This document shows, piece by piece, positions 1 through 7,688 of a stretch of 64,000 nt of DNA (position 1 is the first letter of the stretch; each line of letters starts with the position of its first letter). The DNA is from Streptomyces althioticus (lineage in GTDB: Bacteria > Actinomycetota > Actinomycetes > Streptomycetales > Streptomycetaceae). The translations under genes and the position numbers were made by a program. The DNA is taken from positions 1 through 64,000 of the forward strand of contig BMSW01000020.1 in assembly GCA_014649355.1 (NCBI GenBank), in the 5' to 3' direction. Below the pieces are notes generated by a model. That model was given only the letters and a program-made list of their open reading frames with translations. It made no database searches and was not told the DNA's origin.

Positions 1-294
1 TTCATGTGGGACGACCTCGTGCGCGGCGCCATCGGCGCGGTCGTACTCGTCGACACCCGCCGTCTCGCCGACTGCTTCCCCGCGGTCGACTACTTCGAGA
101 ACAGCGGACTGCCCTTCGTCATCGCCCTCAACGGCTTCGACGGACAGCAGCCGTACCAGCCGGACGAGGTCCGGGAGGCTCTTCAGATCGGGCCGGACAC
201 GCCGATCATCACGACGGATGCGCGGCATCGGGCGGACGCGAAGTCGACGCTCATCACGTTGGTGGAGCATGCGCTGATGGCGCGGTTGCGCTAG
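1..294 (+). CDS. cvnD: CvnD-type ATP/GTP-binding protein, C-terminal part
   Basis: The reading frame is already open at the window edge and ends in TAG at 292-294, so only the last 97 residues are seen. VVLVDTRRLADCF followed by a NGFD block, in the place of the NKxD guanine-specificity motif, matches the small Ras-like GTPases that form the last gene of streptomycete conservons (cvnABCD). CvnD proteins are thought to work at the membrane with a sensor-kinase-like CvnA. The family call rests on a short C-terminal fragment. The rest of the conservon should lie to the left. Confidence 0.7.
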   Translation, partial: FMWDDLVRGAIGAVVLVDTRRLADCFPAVDYFENSGLPFVIALNGFDGQQPYQPDEVREALQIGPDTPIITTDARHRADAKSTLITLVEHALMARLR

Positions 295-309
295 CCGCTT
301 CCCGCGCGA

Positions 310-346
310 GAACAGCCCCCGGTGCCTTGTGGCACGGGGGCTGTTT
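310..346 (+). terminator. Hairpin terminator after the cvnD-type gene
   Basis: An inverted repeat starts about 16 bases after the stop codon. AACAGCCCCC pairs with GGGGGCTGTT and the inner GTGCC pairs with GGCAC around a TTGT loop, with one bulged G. It is placed to end the rightward conservon transcript. Confidence 0.6.
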
Positions 347-351
347 CCGTG

Positions 352-394
352 GGTGCGGGTTGTGTGTGGCTGGTCGCGCAGTTCCCCGCGCCCC
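352..394 (-). repeat. Dispersed intergenic repeat, third copy (reverse orientation)
   Basis: Read on the minus strand this carries GGGGCGCGGGGAACTGCGCG followed by ACCAGCCACA, the core found twice in direct orientation at 49841-49990. The 395-582 remainder of this gap holds another palindromic stretch (CCTTAAGG within complementary C and G runs at about 421-455) and no convincing gene. Confidence 0.7.
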
Positions 395-582
395 TGCTGC
401 CCTGCGGGCAGTCGTGCCTCCCCCAGAGCCTTAAGGGCCTGGGGGGACCCCCAGGGCGGCACGGGTGGGCGCAGGCGGTACCTCGTAGGCGCCGAGGTGC
501 GCCACACCCCCCGCGGCCACCGAGACGCCGGGTGCGGGTCGCAGAAGGGCCTCGCCTTCGTGGGAAGGTGGGGCCCTTTGGG

Positions 583-774
583 TCAGCGCCAGCTGTGGGG
601 GGCTCGGAAGCCCGGTTCGCGTTCCAGGCGGCGCCAACCCGCCCGGGGGCGGCCCCGGTGCGCCGGAGCGGCGGCGGGCGCGTTGGCGGCGCGGGCCATC
701 AGGATCGCCGCGATCGCCGCGACCTCCTCCGGCTCGGCATGCCCCTTCTCCACACGGATGTCAGGTGTCGTCAT
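583..774 (-). CDS. accE: Acyl-CoA carboxylase epsilon subunit (63 aa)
   Basis: This small protein has a conserved N-terminal helix (EEVAAIAAIL), a basic Ala/Pro/Arg linker and the typical ending WRRLEREPGFRAPHSWR. It follows the carboxylase beta gene by 15 bases on the same strand. In Streptomyces and Mycobacterium, epsilon subunits stabilise the biotin-carboxylase/carboxyltransferase complex and raise its activity. No enzymatic domain is present. The size and the shared C-terminal W...FRAPHSW pattern make the assignment firm. Confidence 0.85.
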   Translation of the reverse strand: MTTPDIRVEKGHAEPEEVAAIAAILMARAANAPAAAPAHRGRPRAGWRRLEREPGFRAPHSWR

Positions 775-789
775 CGTCAGTTCTCCCAG

Positions 790-2373
790 TTACTGGGGCG
801 GGTTGCCGTGCTTGCGCGACGGCAGGTCGGCGTGCTTGGTCTGCAGCATCGCCAGCGATCGGATCAGCACCTCGCGGGTCTCGGCCGGGTCGATCACGTC
901 GTCGACCAGACCGCGCTCGGCGGCGTAGTAGGGGTGCATCAGCTCGGACTTGTACTCCTTGACCATCCGCGCCCGCATGGCCTCGGGGTCCTCGGCCTCG
1001 GCGATCTGCCGGCGGAAGATCACGTTGGCCGCGCCCTCCGCGCCCATCACCGCGATCTCGTTCGTCGGCCAGGCGTAGGTCAGGTCGGCGCCGATGGACT
1101 GGCTGTCCATGACGATGTACGCACCGCCGTACGCCTTGCGCAGGATCAGCGAGATCCGCGGCACCGTGGCGTTGCAGTACGCGTACAGCAGCTTCGCGCC
1201 GTGGCGGATGATGCCGCCGTGCTCCTGGTCCACGCCCGGCAGGAAGCCGGGGACGTCCAGGAAGGTCAGGATGGGGATGTTGAACGCGTCGCACATCTGC
1301 ACGAAACGCGCGGCCTTCTCGCTGGCCTCGATGTCCAGCACGCCCGCCAGCGCCTGCGGCTGGTTGGCGACGATGCCGACGACCTGGCCGTCCATCCGCG
1401 CCAGCGCGCAGATGATGTTCCGCGCCCAGCGCTCGTGGACCTCGAGGTACTCGCCGTCGTCGACGATCTCCTCGATGACCTTCGCCATGTCGTAGGGGCG
1501 GTTGCCGTCGGCCGGGACCAGGTCCAGCAGCACCTCGCTGCGGCGCTCCGCGGCGTCGGAGCTGTCGACCCGCGGGGGGTTCTCCCGGTTGTTCTGCGGC
1601 AGCAGGGACAGGAGGTAGCGCACCTCGGCGATGCACGTCTCCTCGTCGTCGTAGGCGAAGTGACACACCCCGGACGTCTCGGCGTGGACGTCGGCGCCGC
1701 CCAGGCCGTTCTGGGTGATCTCCTCGCCCGTGACGGCCTTCACCACGTCCGGGCCGGTGATGAACATCTGCGAGGTGTCGCGGACCATGAACACGAAGTC
1801 GGTGAGGGCGGGGCTGTAGGCCGCGCCGCCCGCGCACGGGCCCAGCATCACGCTGATCTGCGGGATGACACCGGAGGCCTTGGTGTTGCGCTGGAAGATG
1901 CCGCCGTACCCGGCCAGCGCCGAGACGCCCTCCTGGATACGGGCGCCGGCGCCGTCGTTCAGGGAGACCAGCGGCGCACCGGCCGCGATGGCCATGTCCA
2001 TGATCTTGTGGATCTTCGTGGCGTGCGCCTCGCCCAGCGCGCCACCGAAGATGCGGAAGTCGTGGGCGTAGACGAAGACCGTCCGCCCCTCCACCGTGCC
2101 CCAGCCGGTGATCACACCGTCGGTGTAGGGCTTCTTCTCCTCCAGACCGAAACCGGTGGCCCGGTGCCGGCGCAGCTGCTCGACCTCACGGAAGGAGCCG
2201 GCGTCCAGCAGCAGTTCGATGCGCTCCCGCGCGGTCAGCTTGCCCTTGGCGTGCTGCGCCTGGGTCGCCTTCTCGCTCGGGCCGGCCAAAGCCTGCGCAC
2301 GGATCTCGTGCAGTTCGGCCACGCGTCCGCGCGCGTCGGTCGGCTCACCCGGCGCCTCATCCAAAACGGTCAT
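790..2373 (-). CDS. accB: Acyl-CoA carboxylase beta (carboxyltransferase) subunit, AccB type
   Basis: The 527-residue protein is a full-length carboxyltransferase that moves CO2 from biotin to acetyl-, propionyl- or butyryl-CoA, giving malonyl-CoA and related units for fatty acids and polyketides. Two crotonase-like halves are visible, with oxyanion regions GAGARIQEGV (141-150) and GPCAGGAAYSPAL (178-190) in the first. Residue 420, in YGGAYIVM, is Ile. From published S. coelicolor work, Ile here marks AccB, which also takes acetyl-CoA, while Asp marks the propionyl-specific PccB. The start is an ATG, and accE follows as a two-gene operon. The biotinylated alpha subunit must be encoded elsewhere. 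Confidence 0.93.
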   Translation of the reverse strand: MTVLDEAPGEPTDARGRVAELHEIRAQALAGPSEKATQAQHAKGKLTARERIELLLDAGSFREVEQLRRHRATGFGLEEKKPYTDGVITGWGTVEGRTVFVYAHDFRIFGGALGEAHATKIHKIMDMAIAAGAPLVSLNDGAGARIQEGVSALAGYGGIFQRNTKASGVIPQISVMLGPCAGGAAYSPALTDFVFMVRDTSQMFITGPDVVKAVTGEEITQNGLGGADVHAETSGVCHFAYDDEETCIAEVRYLLSLLPQNNRENPPRVDSSDAAERRSEVLLDLVPADGNRPYDMAKVIEEIVDDGEYLEVHERWARNIICALARMDGQVVGIVANQPQALAGVLDIEASEKAARFVQMCDAFNIPILTFLDVPGFLPGVDQEHGGIIRHGAKLLYAYCNATVPRISLILRKAYGGAYIVMDSQSIGADLTYAWPTNEIAVMGAEGAANVIFRRQIAEAEDPEAMRARMVKEYKSELMHPYYAAERGLVDDVIDPAETREVLIRSLAMLQTKHADLPSRKHGNPPQ

Positions 2374-2723
2374 GTAGTGACCTTACGAAGCCCGCCGCCG
2401 ATTGCGAGCCGTCGACTCCTCACAGTCTCCGGGACGTTTTCCTGGTAGCACTGAACAGAACCAGGGGGCCGTGCAGGCGTTCCGACTGCTCAGAGGGCCT
2501 GCTGCTTGTGGAGGTCGAACAAAGCTCAGCGGCTGAGAGCCGCCTCACACACGCGGGTCGCGCATACCTCCCCCGGAGTGACGCGCGCCCGCGGAGGGGG
2601 CCCCGTGGCCGGATTTCCCACGGCGTCCGGCCCCCTCGAACGGGTTCTCCCGTTCACGTTCCAGCTGGTTCGCCCGTTCGGGTCGGGTCACTCACGGAGC
2701 CTCACGGCGGAGCATACGCACAC
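2374..2723. other. Intergenic region upstream of accB, no gene seen
   Basis: About 350 bases lie between the accB start and the stop of the next leftward gene. It should hold the accB promoter, but no clear -35/-10 pair stands out. Open frames here are low-complexity and lack ribosome sites. Confidence 0.4.
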
Positions 2724-3563
2724 TCAGCCGAAGCGGTCCAAGAGCTTCCGGTACAGGCCCGGCGTCAACGCGCGCACGCGGGAGGGGAGCGTCAGCCATG
2801 ACGGGATGTACGTGTCGTCGCGGGACTCGCTCACCGCGTCCCAGACGGCCGCCGCGACGCGTCCTGCCGAGGTGGGGCGGGGGTGGGAGCGGTGGTAGGG
2901 GCGGCCGCGACGGGCGAAGAATCCCGTCTCGACGGGGCCGGGCACGACCAGCGTGACGCCGACGCCGGTGCCGCGCAGCTCCTGCCGCAGGGCCTCGGCG
3001 AACGCGGCGAGGCCCGCCTTGGCGGCGGAGTACACCGCCTCCTCGCGGACGCCCACCGCACCGGCCACCGACCCGACGAGCACCACCCGGCCGCTCCCGG
3101 CCGCCACCATCGCGGGCAGCACCTCGCGCACGAGGTGGAGGGTGGCGTTGAGGTCGAGGAAGAGCACGCGGTCGATGTCGGTGTGCGGCATGGTCATGAA
3201 GGGGCCCGCCCAGCCGATGCCCGCCCCGGCGACCAGCAGGTCGATCCGTCCGGCCTCCCGCAGCGCGGCCTCGGCCAGCATCTTCGCCCCGTCCGGGGCG
3301 GCGAGGTCGGCGGGCAGCAGGACCGAGGACGTGCCGGACGCGGTCTCCTCCAGCCGCCGCCGGTCGCGTCCGCTGAGCAGCAGGTGCCACCCGCCGGCGG
3401 CGAAGCGCCGGGCGGTGGCCGCGCCGATGCCCGAGGACGCGCCGGTGACGAGGGCGACGCGGCGGTCCGTGCGGGGCGGGGTCTGTTCGACCGCCGCGGC
3501 CGCGGCGGAGGCGGCGGGGTCCGCCGGGGGGTCGTAGGTGGAATCGGAGCCGGTGGTGGTCAC
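2724..3563 (-). CDS. Short-chain dehydrogenase/reductase
   Basis: From a GTG start this is 279 residues. The start was chosen because GGGAGA lies 8-12 bases upstream, and because the longer frame to an upstream ATG adds only low-complexity Arg/Pro sequence. An Ala-rich N-terminal tail precedes the Rossmann motif TGASSGIG. The catalytic set follows: a Ser in VLVGSVAGAVG, then YSAAKAG (Tyr and Lys). It is a classical SDR that oxidises or reduces an unknown alcohol or carbonyl using NAD(P). It is transcribed divergently from the radical SAM gene and shows no operon partner. Confidence 0.8.
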   Translation of the reverse strand: MTTTGSDSTYDPPADPAASAAAAAVEQTPPRTDRRVALVTGASSGIGAATARRFAAGGWHLLLSGRDRRRLEETASGTSSVLLPADLAAPDGAKMLAEAALREAGRIDLLVAGAGIGWAGPFMTMPHTDIDRVLFLDLNATLHLVREVLPAMVAAGSGRVVLVGSVAGAVGVREEAVYSAAKAGLAAFAEALRQELRGTGVGVTLVVPGPVETGFFARRGRPYHRSHPRPTSAGRVAAAVWDAVSESRDDTYIPSWLTLPSRVRALTPGLYRKLLDRFG

Positions 3564-3853
3564 GAGTACGGTCTCCCATGCGCTTCGCTGCGGGCCTCGC
3601 CATCCAGGACACCCCCGGTCCGGGGGAGCCCGCCAGCGCAGCGGCCCGTTCGCGGCAGCCCGGACGGCGGGCCTCCGGCGGGCGTGGGCACCGGTAATCG
3701 CGGGGGGCGCGGGGGCCGGTGTGGCGCGCCGCGCAACCACTCCTGCGTGCCGCCGGGTGGGCCATGCGGGCGTATGGGCAGTACGCGACCCGGCGGGCCG
3801 GGTTACGAAAGGGACGTCCCGCCCTGTTCCCGGCCCCGTGACGAGGTCCCCTC
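3564..3853. other. Divergent promoter region between the SDR and radical SAM genes
   Basis: This 290-base gap separates two divergent genes. It contains GC-rich imperfect inverted repeats, for example around CACCCCCGGTCCGGGGGAG at about 3610, but no promoter or gene I would call with confidence. An ACGAGG ribosome site sits just before the 3854 ATG. Confidence 0.35.
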
Positions 3854-5353
3854 ATGCGTCTGCTGCTCGTCCACCCCAGCGCCCTGATGTACTCCGAGAT
3901 CTTCCTCAGGCTCGAGCCCCTGGGGCTGGAGCGCGTGGCCGGCGCCGCCCGCGAGGCGGGTCACGAGGTGAGGGTGGTCGACCTCCAGGTGCTGAGCGTG
4001 CGGCGGCTGCGCGACGAGGTGCGGTCGTTCCGCCCGGAGGCGCTGGGCATCTCGTTGAACTACCTGGCGAACATCCCCGAGGCGATCCGGCTGGCCGAGC
4101 GGGTCAAGGAGGAGCTGCCGGACTGCTTCGTGTTCCTCGGCGGCCACAGCGTCTCGTTCGTCGCCGAGGAGGTCATCGAGCAGGCGAAGGGCGCCGTGGA
4201 CGCCGTGGTCCGGGGCGAGGGCGAGCCCGCCGTCGGGCCGCTGCTCGAGGCGGTGCGGGACGGCGGTGTGGACGGGGTGCCGGGTGTCGTCACGGCGTCG
4301 GGGCGCGGCCCCGCCCCGCTGATGCTGCACGGCATCGACGAGCCGCTGCCGGCCCGGGACCTGATGCGCGGCCGGCGCCGGTACTTCATCGGCGAGCTGG
4401 ACCCGTGCGCGTCGATCGAGTTCACCCGCGGTTGTCCCTGGGACTGCTCGTTCTGCTCCGCGTGGACGTTCTACGGCCGCAGCTACCGCAAGGCGTCGCC
4501 CGAGGCGGCGGCGGAGGACCTGGCGCGGATCCGCGAGCCGAACGTGTTCATCGTCGACGACGTGGCCTTCATCCGGCCCGAGCACGGCAACGCGATCGCG
4601 GCCGAGGTGGAGCGGCGCGGCATCCGCAAGCAGTACTACCTGGAGACCCGCTCCGACGTGCTGCTGCGCCACCCGGAGGTGTTCGAGCGCTGGGCGCGGC
4701 TGGGGCTGCGGTACATGTTCCTCGGCATGGAGGCGATCGACGCCGAGGGGCTCGACCTGTACCGCAAGCGGGTCAGCCCGGACGAGAACCTGAAGGCGCT
4801 GGAGACGGCGCGGCGGATGGGCATCAGGGTCGCCATCAACCTGATCGTGGACCCGGCCTGGGACGAGGAGCGCTTCCGGGTGGTGCGGGAGTTCGCGATG
4901 GCCGTGCCGGAGATCGTGCACTTCACGGTGATGACGCCGTATCCGGGCACGGAGATCTGGCACACCGAGTCGCGGCGGCTCACCACCCGCGACTACCGGC
5001 TGTTCGACATCCAGCACGCGGTGGTGCCCACGACGCTGCCGCTGGACCGCTTCTACGAGGAGCTGGTGCGCACCCAGGCGGTCATCAACCGCAAGCATCT
5101 GGGGCTGCGCACGGCGTTCGGGGCGGCCCGGGTGCTGGCCAGGAACCTGGCGCACGGGCAGACGAACTTCGCCCGGATGCTGTGGAAGTTCAACCAGGTC
5201 TACAACCCGCGCCGGCAGCTCGCCGACCACGCGCGCCCGGTGCGTCACGAGCTGCCGCTCCCCCAGCGGCTCGACGTGGGCGACCGGCGCCAGCTGTACA
5301 TCCACACCCGCGGCGCGACCCAGGGCGCCCCGACCCGCCGGGTGCCGGACTAG
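3854..5353 (+). CDS. B12-binding radical SAM protein, HpnR-like (hopanoid C-3 methylase family)
   Basis: The protein is 499 residues. Residues 1-130 look like a cobalamin-binding Rossmann domain. A radical SAM domain follows with its iron-sulfur motif CPWDCSFC, where Cys194, Cys198 and Cys201 hold the 4Fe-4S cluster. The N-terminal wording LLVHPSALMYSEI and the post-motif SAWTFYGRSYRKAS resemble HpnR, the class B radical SAM methylase that adds the C-3 methyl group to hopanoids. The gene stands alone here with no squalene-hopene cyclase neighbours, so the substrate is inferred from family resemblance. Another B12 radical SAM methylase or cyclase is possible. Confidence 0.72.
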   Translation: MRLLLVHPSALMYSEIFLRLEPLGLERVAGAAREAGHEVRVVDLQVLSVRRLRDEVRSFRPEALGISLNYLANIPEAIRLAERVKEELPDCFVFLGGHSVSFVAEEVIEQAKGAVDAVVRGEGEPAVGPLLEAVRDGGVDGVPGVVTASGRGPAPLMLHGIDEPLPARDLMRGRRRYFIGELDPCASIEFTRGCPWDCSFCSAWTFYGRSYRKASPEAAAEDLARIREPNVFIVDDVAFIRPEHGNAIAAEVERRGIRKQYYLETRSDVLLRHPEVFERWARLGLRYMFLGMEAIDAEGLDLYRKRVSPDENLKALETARRMGIRVAINLIVDPAWDEERFRVVREFAMAVPEIVHFTVMTPYPGTEIWHTESRRLTTRDYRLFDIQHAVVPTTLPLDRFYEELVRTQAVINRKHLGLRTAFGAARVLARNLAHGQTNFARMLWKFNQVYNPRRQLADHARPVRHELPLPQRLDVGDRRQLYIHTRGATQGAPTRRVPD

Positions 5354-5446
5354 GGCCGGGCGGGCCGCTCGACCCCGGGCGCCCACACCCCGACCGCTCG
5401 TTCTCACTCGACGAGCGAACGGATCGCGACACCTTCCCCGAAAGAT

Positions 5447-5505
5447 GTTGAACTTTGAAGGGAATGGGTCTACGGTGGGCCGCGTTGAGTAGTTGAACAT
5501 TCAAC
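5447..5505 (+). promoter_or_regulatory. Promoter and operator-like inverted repeats upstream of the YceI gene
   Basis: TTGAAC (5448-5453), a 17-base spacer and TACGGT (5471-5476) fit a HrdB-type promoter. A perfect GTTGAA-CA-TTCAAC palindrome lies at 5492-5505. A related imperfect copy (GTTGAACTTTGAAG) overlaps the -35 at 5447-5460. Such TTGAA/TTCAA sites are typical of MarR-family repressors, but no marR gene lies beside this one. Confidence 0.55.
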
Positions 5506-5546
5506 GGGATCATCCCGTCCCCATCCCCGTCCCCAGGAGGAACACC

Positions 5547-6149
5547 ATGGGTCTCTTCGGCCGCAAGGACGACGACAAGGGCGCCACCGACTCCGCGGTG
5601 AGCCCGGACCTGGCAGCGCTGACCGGCGACTACGAGCTCGACCCGGCGCACACCACCATCGGCTTCGTCGCGCGCCACGCGATGGTCACCAACGTGAAGG
5701 GCCACTTCGCGGACTTCACCGGGACGCTGCACCTCGACGGCGCCGACCCGAGCAACTCCACGGCCACCATCGACGTGGTGATGGACAGCATCGACACGGG
5801 CAACGCCGACCGCGACGGTCACCTGAAGAGCGCGGACTTCTTCAAGACCGACGAGTTCCCGACCATGACCTTCCGCTCCACCAAGGCGGAGGCCCTGGGC
5901 GGCGACGACTACCGCATCACCGGCGACCTGACCATCCTCGGCACCACCAGGCCGATCAGCATCGACCTGGAGTTCAACGGCGCCGCGAAGGACCCGTTCG
6001 GCAACGAGCGCGTCGGCTTCGAGGGCAAGGCCGAGATCTCGCGCGCCGAGTGGGGTCTGACCTGGAACGCGGCCCTGGAGACGGGCGGCATGCTGGTCTC
6101 CGACAAGATCAAGCTGGTCTTCGACATCTCGGCGATCCGCAAGGGCTGA
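5547..6149 (+). CDS. YceI-family protein
   Basis: The 200-residue protein starts at an ATG preceded by AGGAGGAACACC. After a charged N-terminus (GLFGRKDDDKG) comes the YceI lipocalin-like barrel: the opening YELDPAHTTIGFVARHAMVTNVKGHF, the DEFPTMTFRST block and ITGDLTILGTTRPI. YceI proteins bind polyisoprenoids or other amphiphiles. No signal peptide is present, so this one should stay in the cytoplasm, as for most actinobacterial members. It is a single gene with its own promoter and terminator. Ligand and role are unknown. Confidence 0.88.
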   Translation: MGLFGRKDDDKGATDSAVSPDLAALTGDYELDPAHTTIGFVARHAMVTNVKGHFADFTGTLHLDGADPSNSTATIDVVMDSIDTGNADRDGHLKSADFFKTDEFPTMTFRSTKAEALGGDDYRITGDLTILGTTRPISIDLEFNGAAKDPFGNERVGFEGKAEISRAEWGLTWNAALETGGMLVSDKIKLVFDISAIRKG

Positions 6150-6166
6150 CGTCCCGCCGCACCCGA

Positions 6167-6204
6167 GAGCGCCCGCTCCTCCCCGTACGGGAGGGCGGGC
6201 GCTC
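6167..6204 (+). terminator. Terminator between the convergent YceI and TPM-domain genes
   Basis: GAGCGCCCGC (6167-6176) pairs with GCGGGCGCTC (6195-6204), with further pairing inside (TCCTCCC with GGGAGGG). The stem lies 17 bases after the YceI stop, between convergent genes, and may act both ways. Confidence 0.7.
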
Positions 6205-6247
6205 GGCGTGTCCGCGAGGGACGGCAGGTCCGGGGCGCGCCCCCGGG

Positions 6248-7600
6248 TCAGAAGCCTCCGCCGAAGTCGCCGCCGCCTCCGAAGCCGCCGCCCCCGCCGA
6301 AGTCGCCGCCGCCGAACCCGCCGCCGAAGTCACCCGGGTCGAAGTCCGCGCCGGAGACGTCACCGCCCCCGTAGCCGCTGAAGTCGCCGTACCCGGCGCC
6401 GTAGTCCGACGCGTAGCCGGGGCCGGACATCATGCCGCCGAGCAGGGTGCCCACCAGCAGTCCGGGCAGCAGCCCGCCGCCGAAGTAGCCGCCGGCCCAG
6501 GGGCCGTACGCGGGTCCCGCCTCCCAGTAAGGGCGACGTCCGTACTCGGTGTCGACCTCGCGGACCGCGGGGTCGCGGCCCTCGGCCAGCCGGGCCTGGT
6601 CGGCCGCGCAGACCGGCACCTCGCGCTCCGCCCCGCCGGGCGGGGTCCACCGGACGTCGGCGACGGAAGGGCCGTGGCGCGGGTCGAAGAAGCACGGCGG
6701 ACGGCGCTCCGGCACCGGCCTGCCCTCACGACGGGCGGCCAGGGACACGAGCGCGAACCGGCCGTCCTCCACGGCCTGGGTCACCGCCCGGACGTCCTCC
6801 GGTTTGGTCGCCGCCGCCATGTACGACTTGGCCTGTTCGTAGGCGTCCAGCGCGCGCGTGTAGTCCGCGCGCATGGCGTCGTCCGCGCCGGGCTCGCCCG
6901 GGTGGAAGTCGAGGCGGTCCAGTTCCTCGCCGAACGCGGTGATGTCCTCGTCCACCACGACGCGCAGCTTCTCCAGGGCGGCCGCCTGCTCCTCCTCGTG
7001 ACGGCGCCTGCGGCGGCGGGTCACCGCGTACGCGCCCGCCCCGCCGGCCGCCACCAGCGCGCCGACCGTGATCAGCCCGCCGACGGGCACGTCGCCGGAG
7101 CCGTCGCTCCAGGAGTTGGGCGCCCCGCCTCCGATGCTGCGGATCGCGTTGTCGACGAAGTCGTTGAGCTGGGCCTTGGCGTCCCCGGCGCCCTGCACGG
7201 ACCCGACCAGGTTGGACACGCCCTGCCGGCTGAGCACGCTGCTGTCGGCGCGGGCGTCGAACCGGTCGCCGAGGCGGACGCCGTACAGGCCCGTGACGCC
7301 CGTGTCGGTGCGCAGGTCGCGGAAGAGGTTCTGGGTGGGGAAGTCGGCCGGGAGGACGGCGACGAAGATGGGTTTGTCGGCGTCCTCGATCTTGTCGGCC
7401 AGGGCCTCGGCGTCGGACTCCGACAGGATGTCCCGGGCCTCGGGATCGACGTACACGGGGCTTTCGCGCAGCTTCTCGGCGACGACGGAGACGTCCGTGG
7501 CCGACTGCGCCCCCGGCGTGCCGACCATCAGGACCGCCAGCAGGGCGGCCACCGGCACGAGCAGCAGACGTACGAGGGTGCGCATCGGTGCGGCCTTCAT
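6248..7600 (-). CDS. TPM-domain membrane protein with Gly-rich tail
   Basis: The protein is 450 residues from ATG 7600; an alternative start at 7585 has a better-placed GAAGG. A signal peptide (LVRLLLVPVAALLAVLMVGTPGAQSA) leads into an extracellular domain with YVDPEARDILSESDAEALADKI, as in TPM phosphatase-like domains. A transmembrane helix (VGGLITVGALVAAGGAGAYAV), an RRRRRR stop-transfer and a cytoplasmic helical region follow. The C-terminus is a hydrophobic glycine patch and about 80 residues of GGxFGGG/DFGGG repeats. It is probably membrane-bound with an uncertain function. The tail repeats may be prone to slippage. Confidence 0.75.
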   Translation of the reverse strand: MKAAPMRTLVRLLLVPVAALLAVLMVGTPGAQSATDVSVVAEKLRESPVYVDPEARDILSESDAEALADKIEDADKPIFVAVLPADFPTQNLFRDLRTDTGVTGLYGVRLGDRFDARADSSVLSRQGVSNLVGSVQGAGDAKAQLNDFVDNAIRSIGGGAPNSWSDGSGDVPVGGLITVGALVAAGGAGAYAVTRRRRRRHEEEQAAALEKLRVVVDEDITAFGEELDRLDFHPGEPGADDAMRADYTRALDAYEQAKSYMAAATKPEDVRAVTQAVEDGRFALVSLAARREGRPVPERRPPCFFDPRHGPSVADVRWTPPGGAEREVPVCAADQARLAEGRDPAVREVDTEYGRRPYWEAGPAYGPWAGGYFGGGLLPGLLVGTLLGGMMSGPGYASDYGAGYGDFSGYGGGDVSGADFDPGDFGGGFGGGDFGGGGGFGGGGDFGGGF

Positions 7601-7688
7601 GTCTTCGACGCTACCGGAATACGCCGCGAAACGGACATCCGGACCGGAGGAAGTCCTTCTCCCCCTCCGGCCCGGATGCCTCAGGACC

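Noticed and set aside
322..2448. A 708-codon plus-strand open frame opposite accB and accE
   Set aside because: It is an antisense shadow of two clear carboxylase genes with Arg/His/Val-rich text and no domain.
2692..3855. A 387-codon minus-strand frame overlapping the SDR gene
   Set aside because: It is out of frame with the SDR motifs and is Arg/Pro-rich; the 2724-3563 frame carries the TGASSGIG and YSAAK motifs.
6248..6360. GGxFGGG-coding tandem repeats considered as a possible CRISPR or microsatellite locus
   Set aside because: The repeats are in frame within the TPM-domain protein, with no spacers of regular length.
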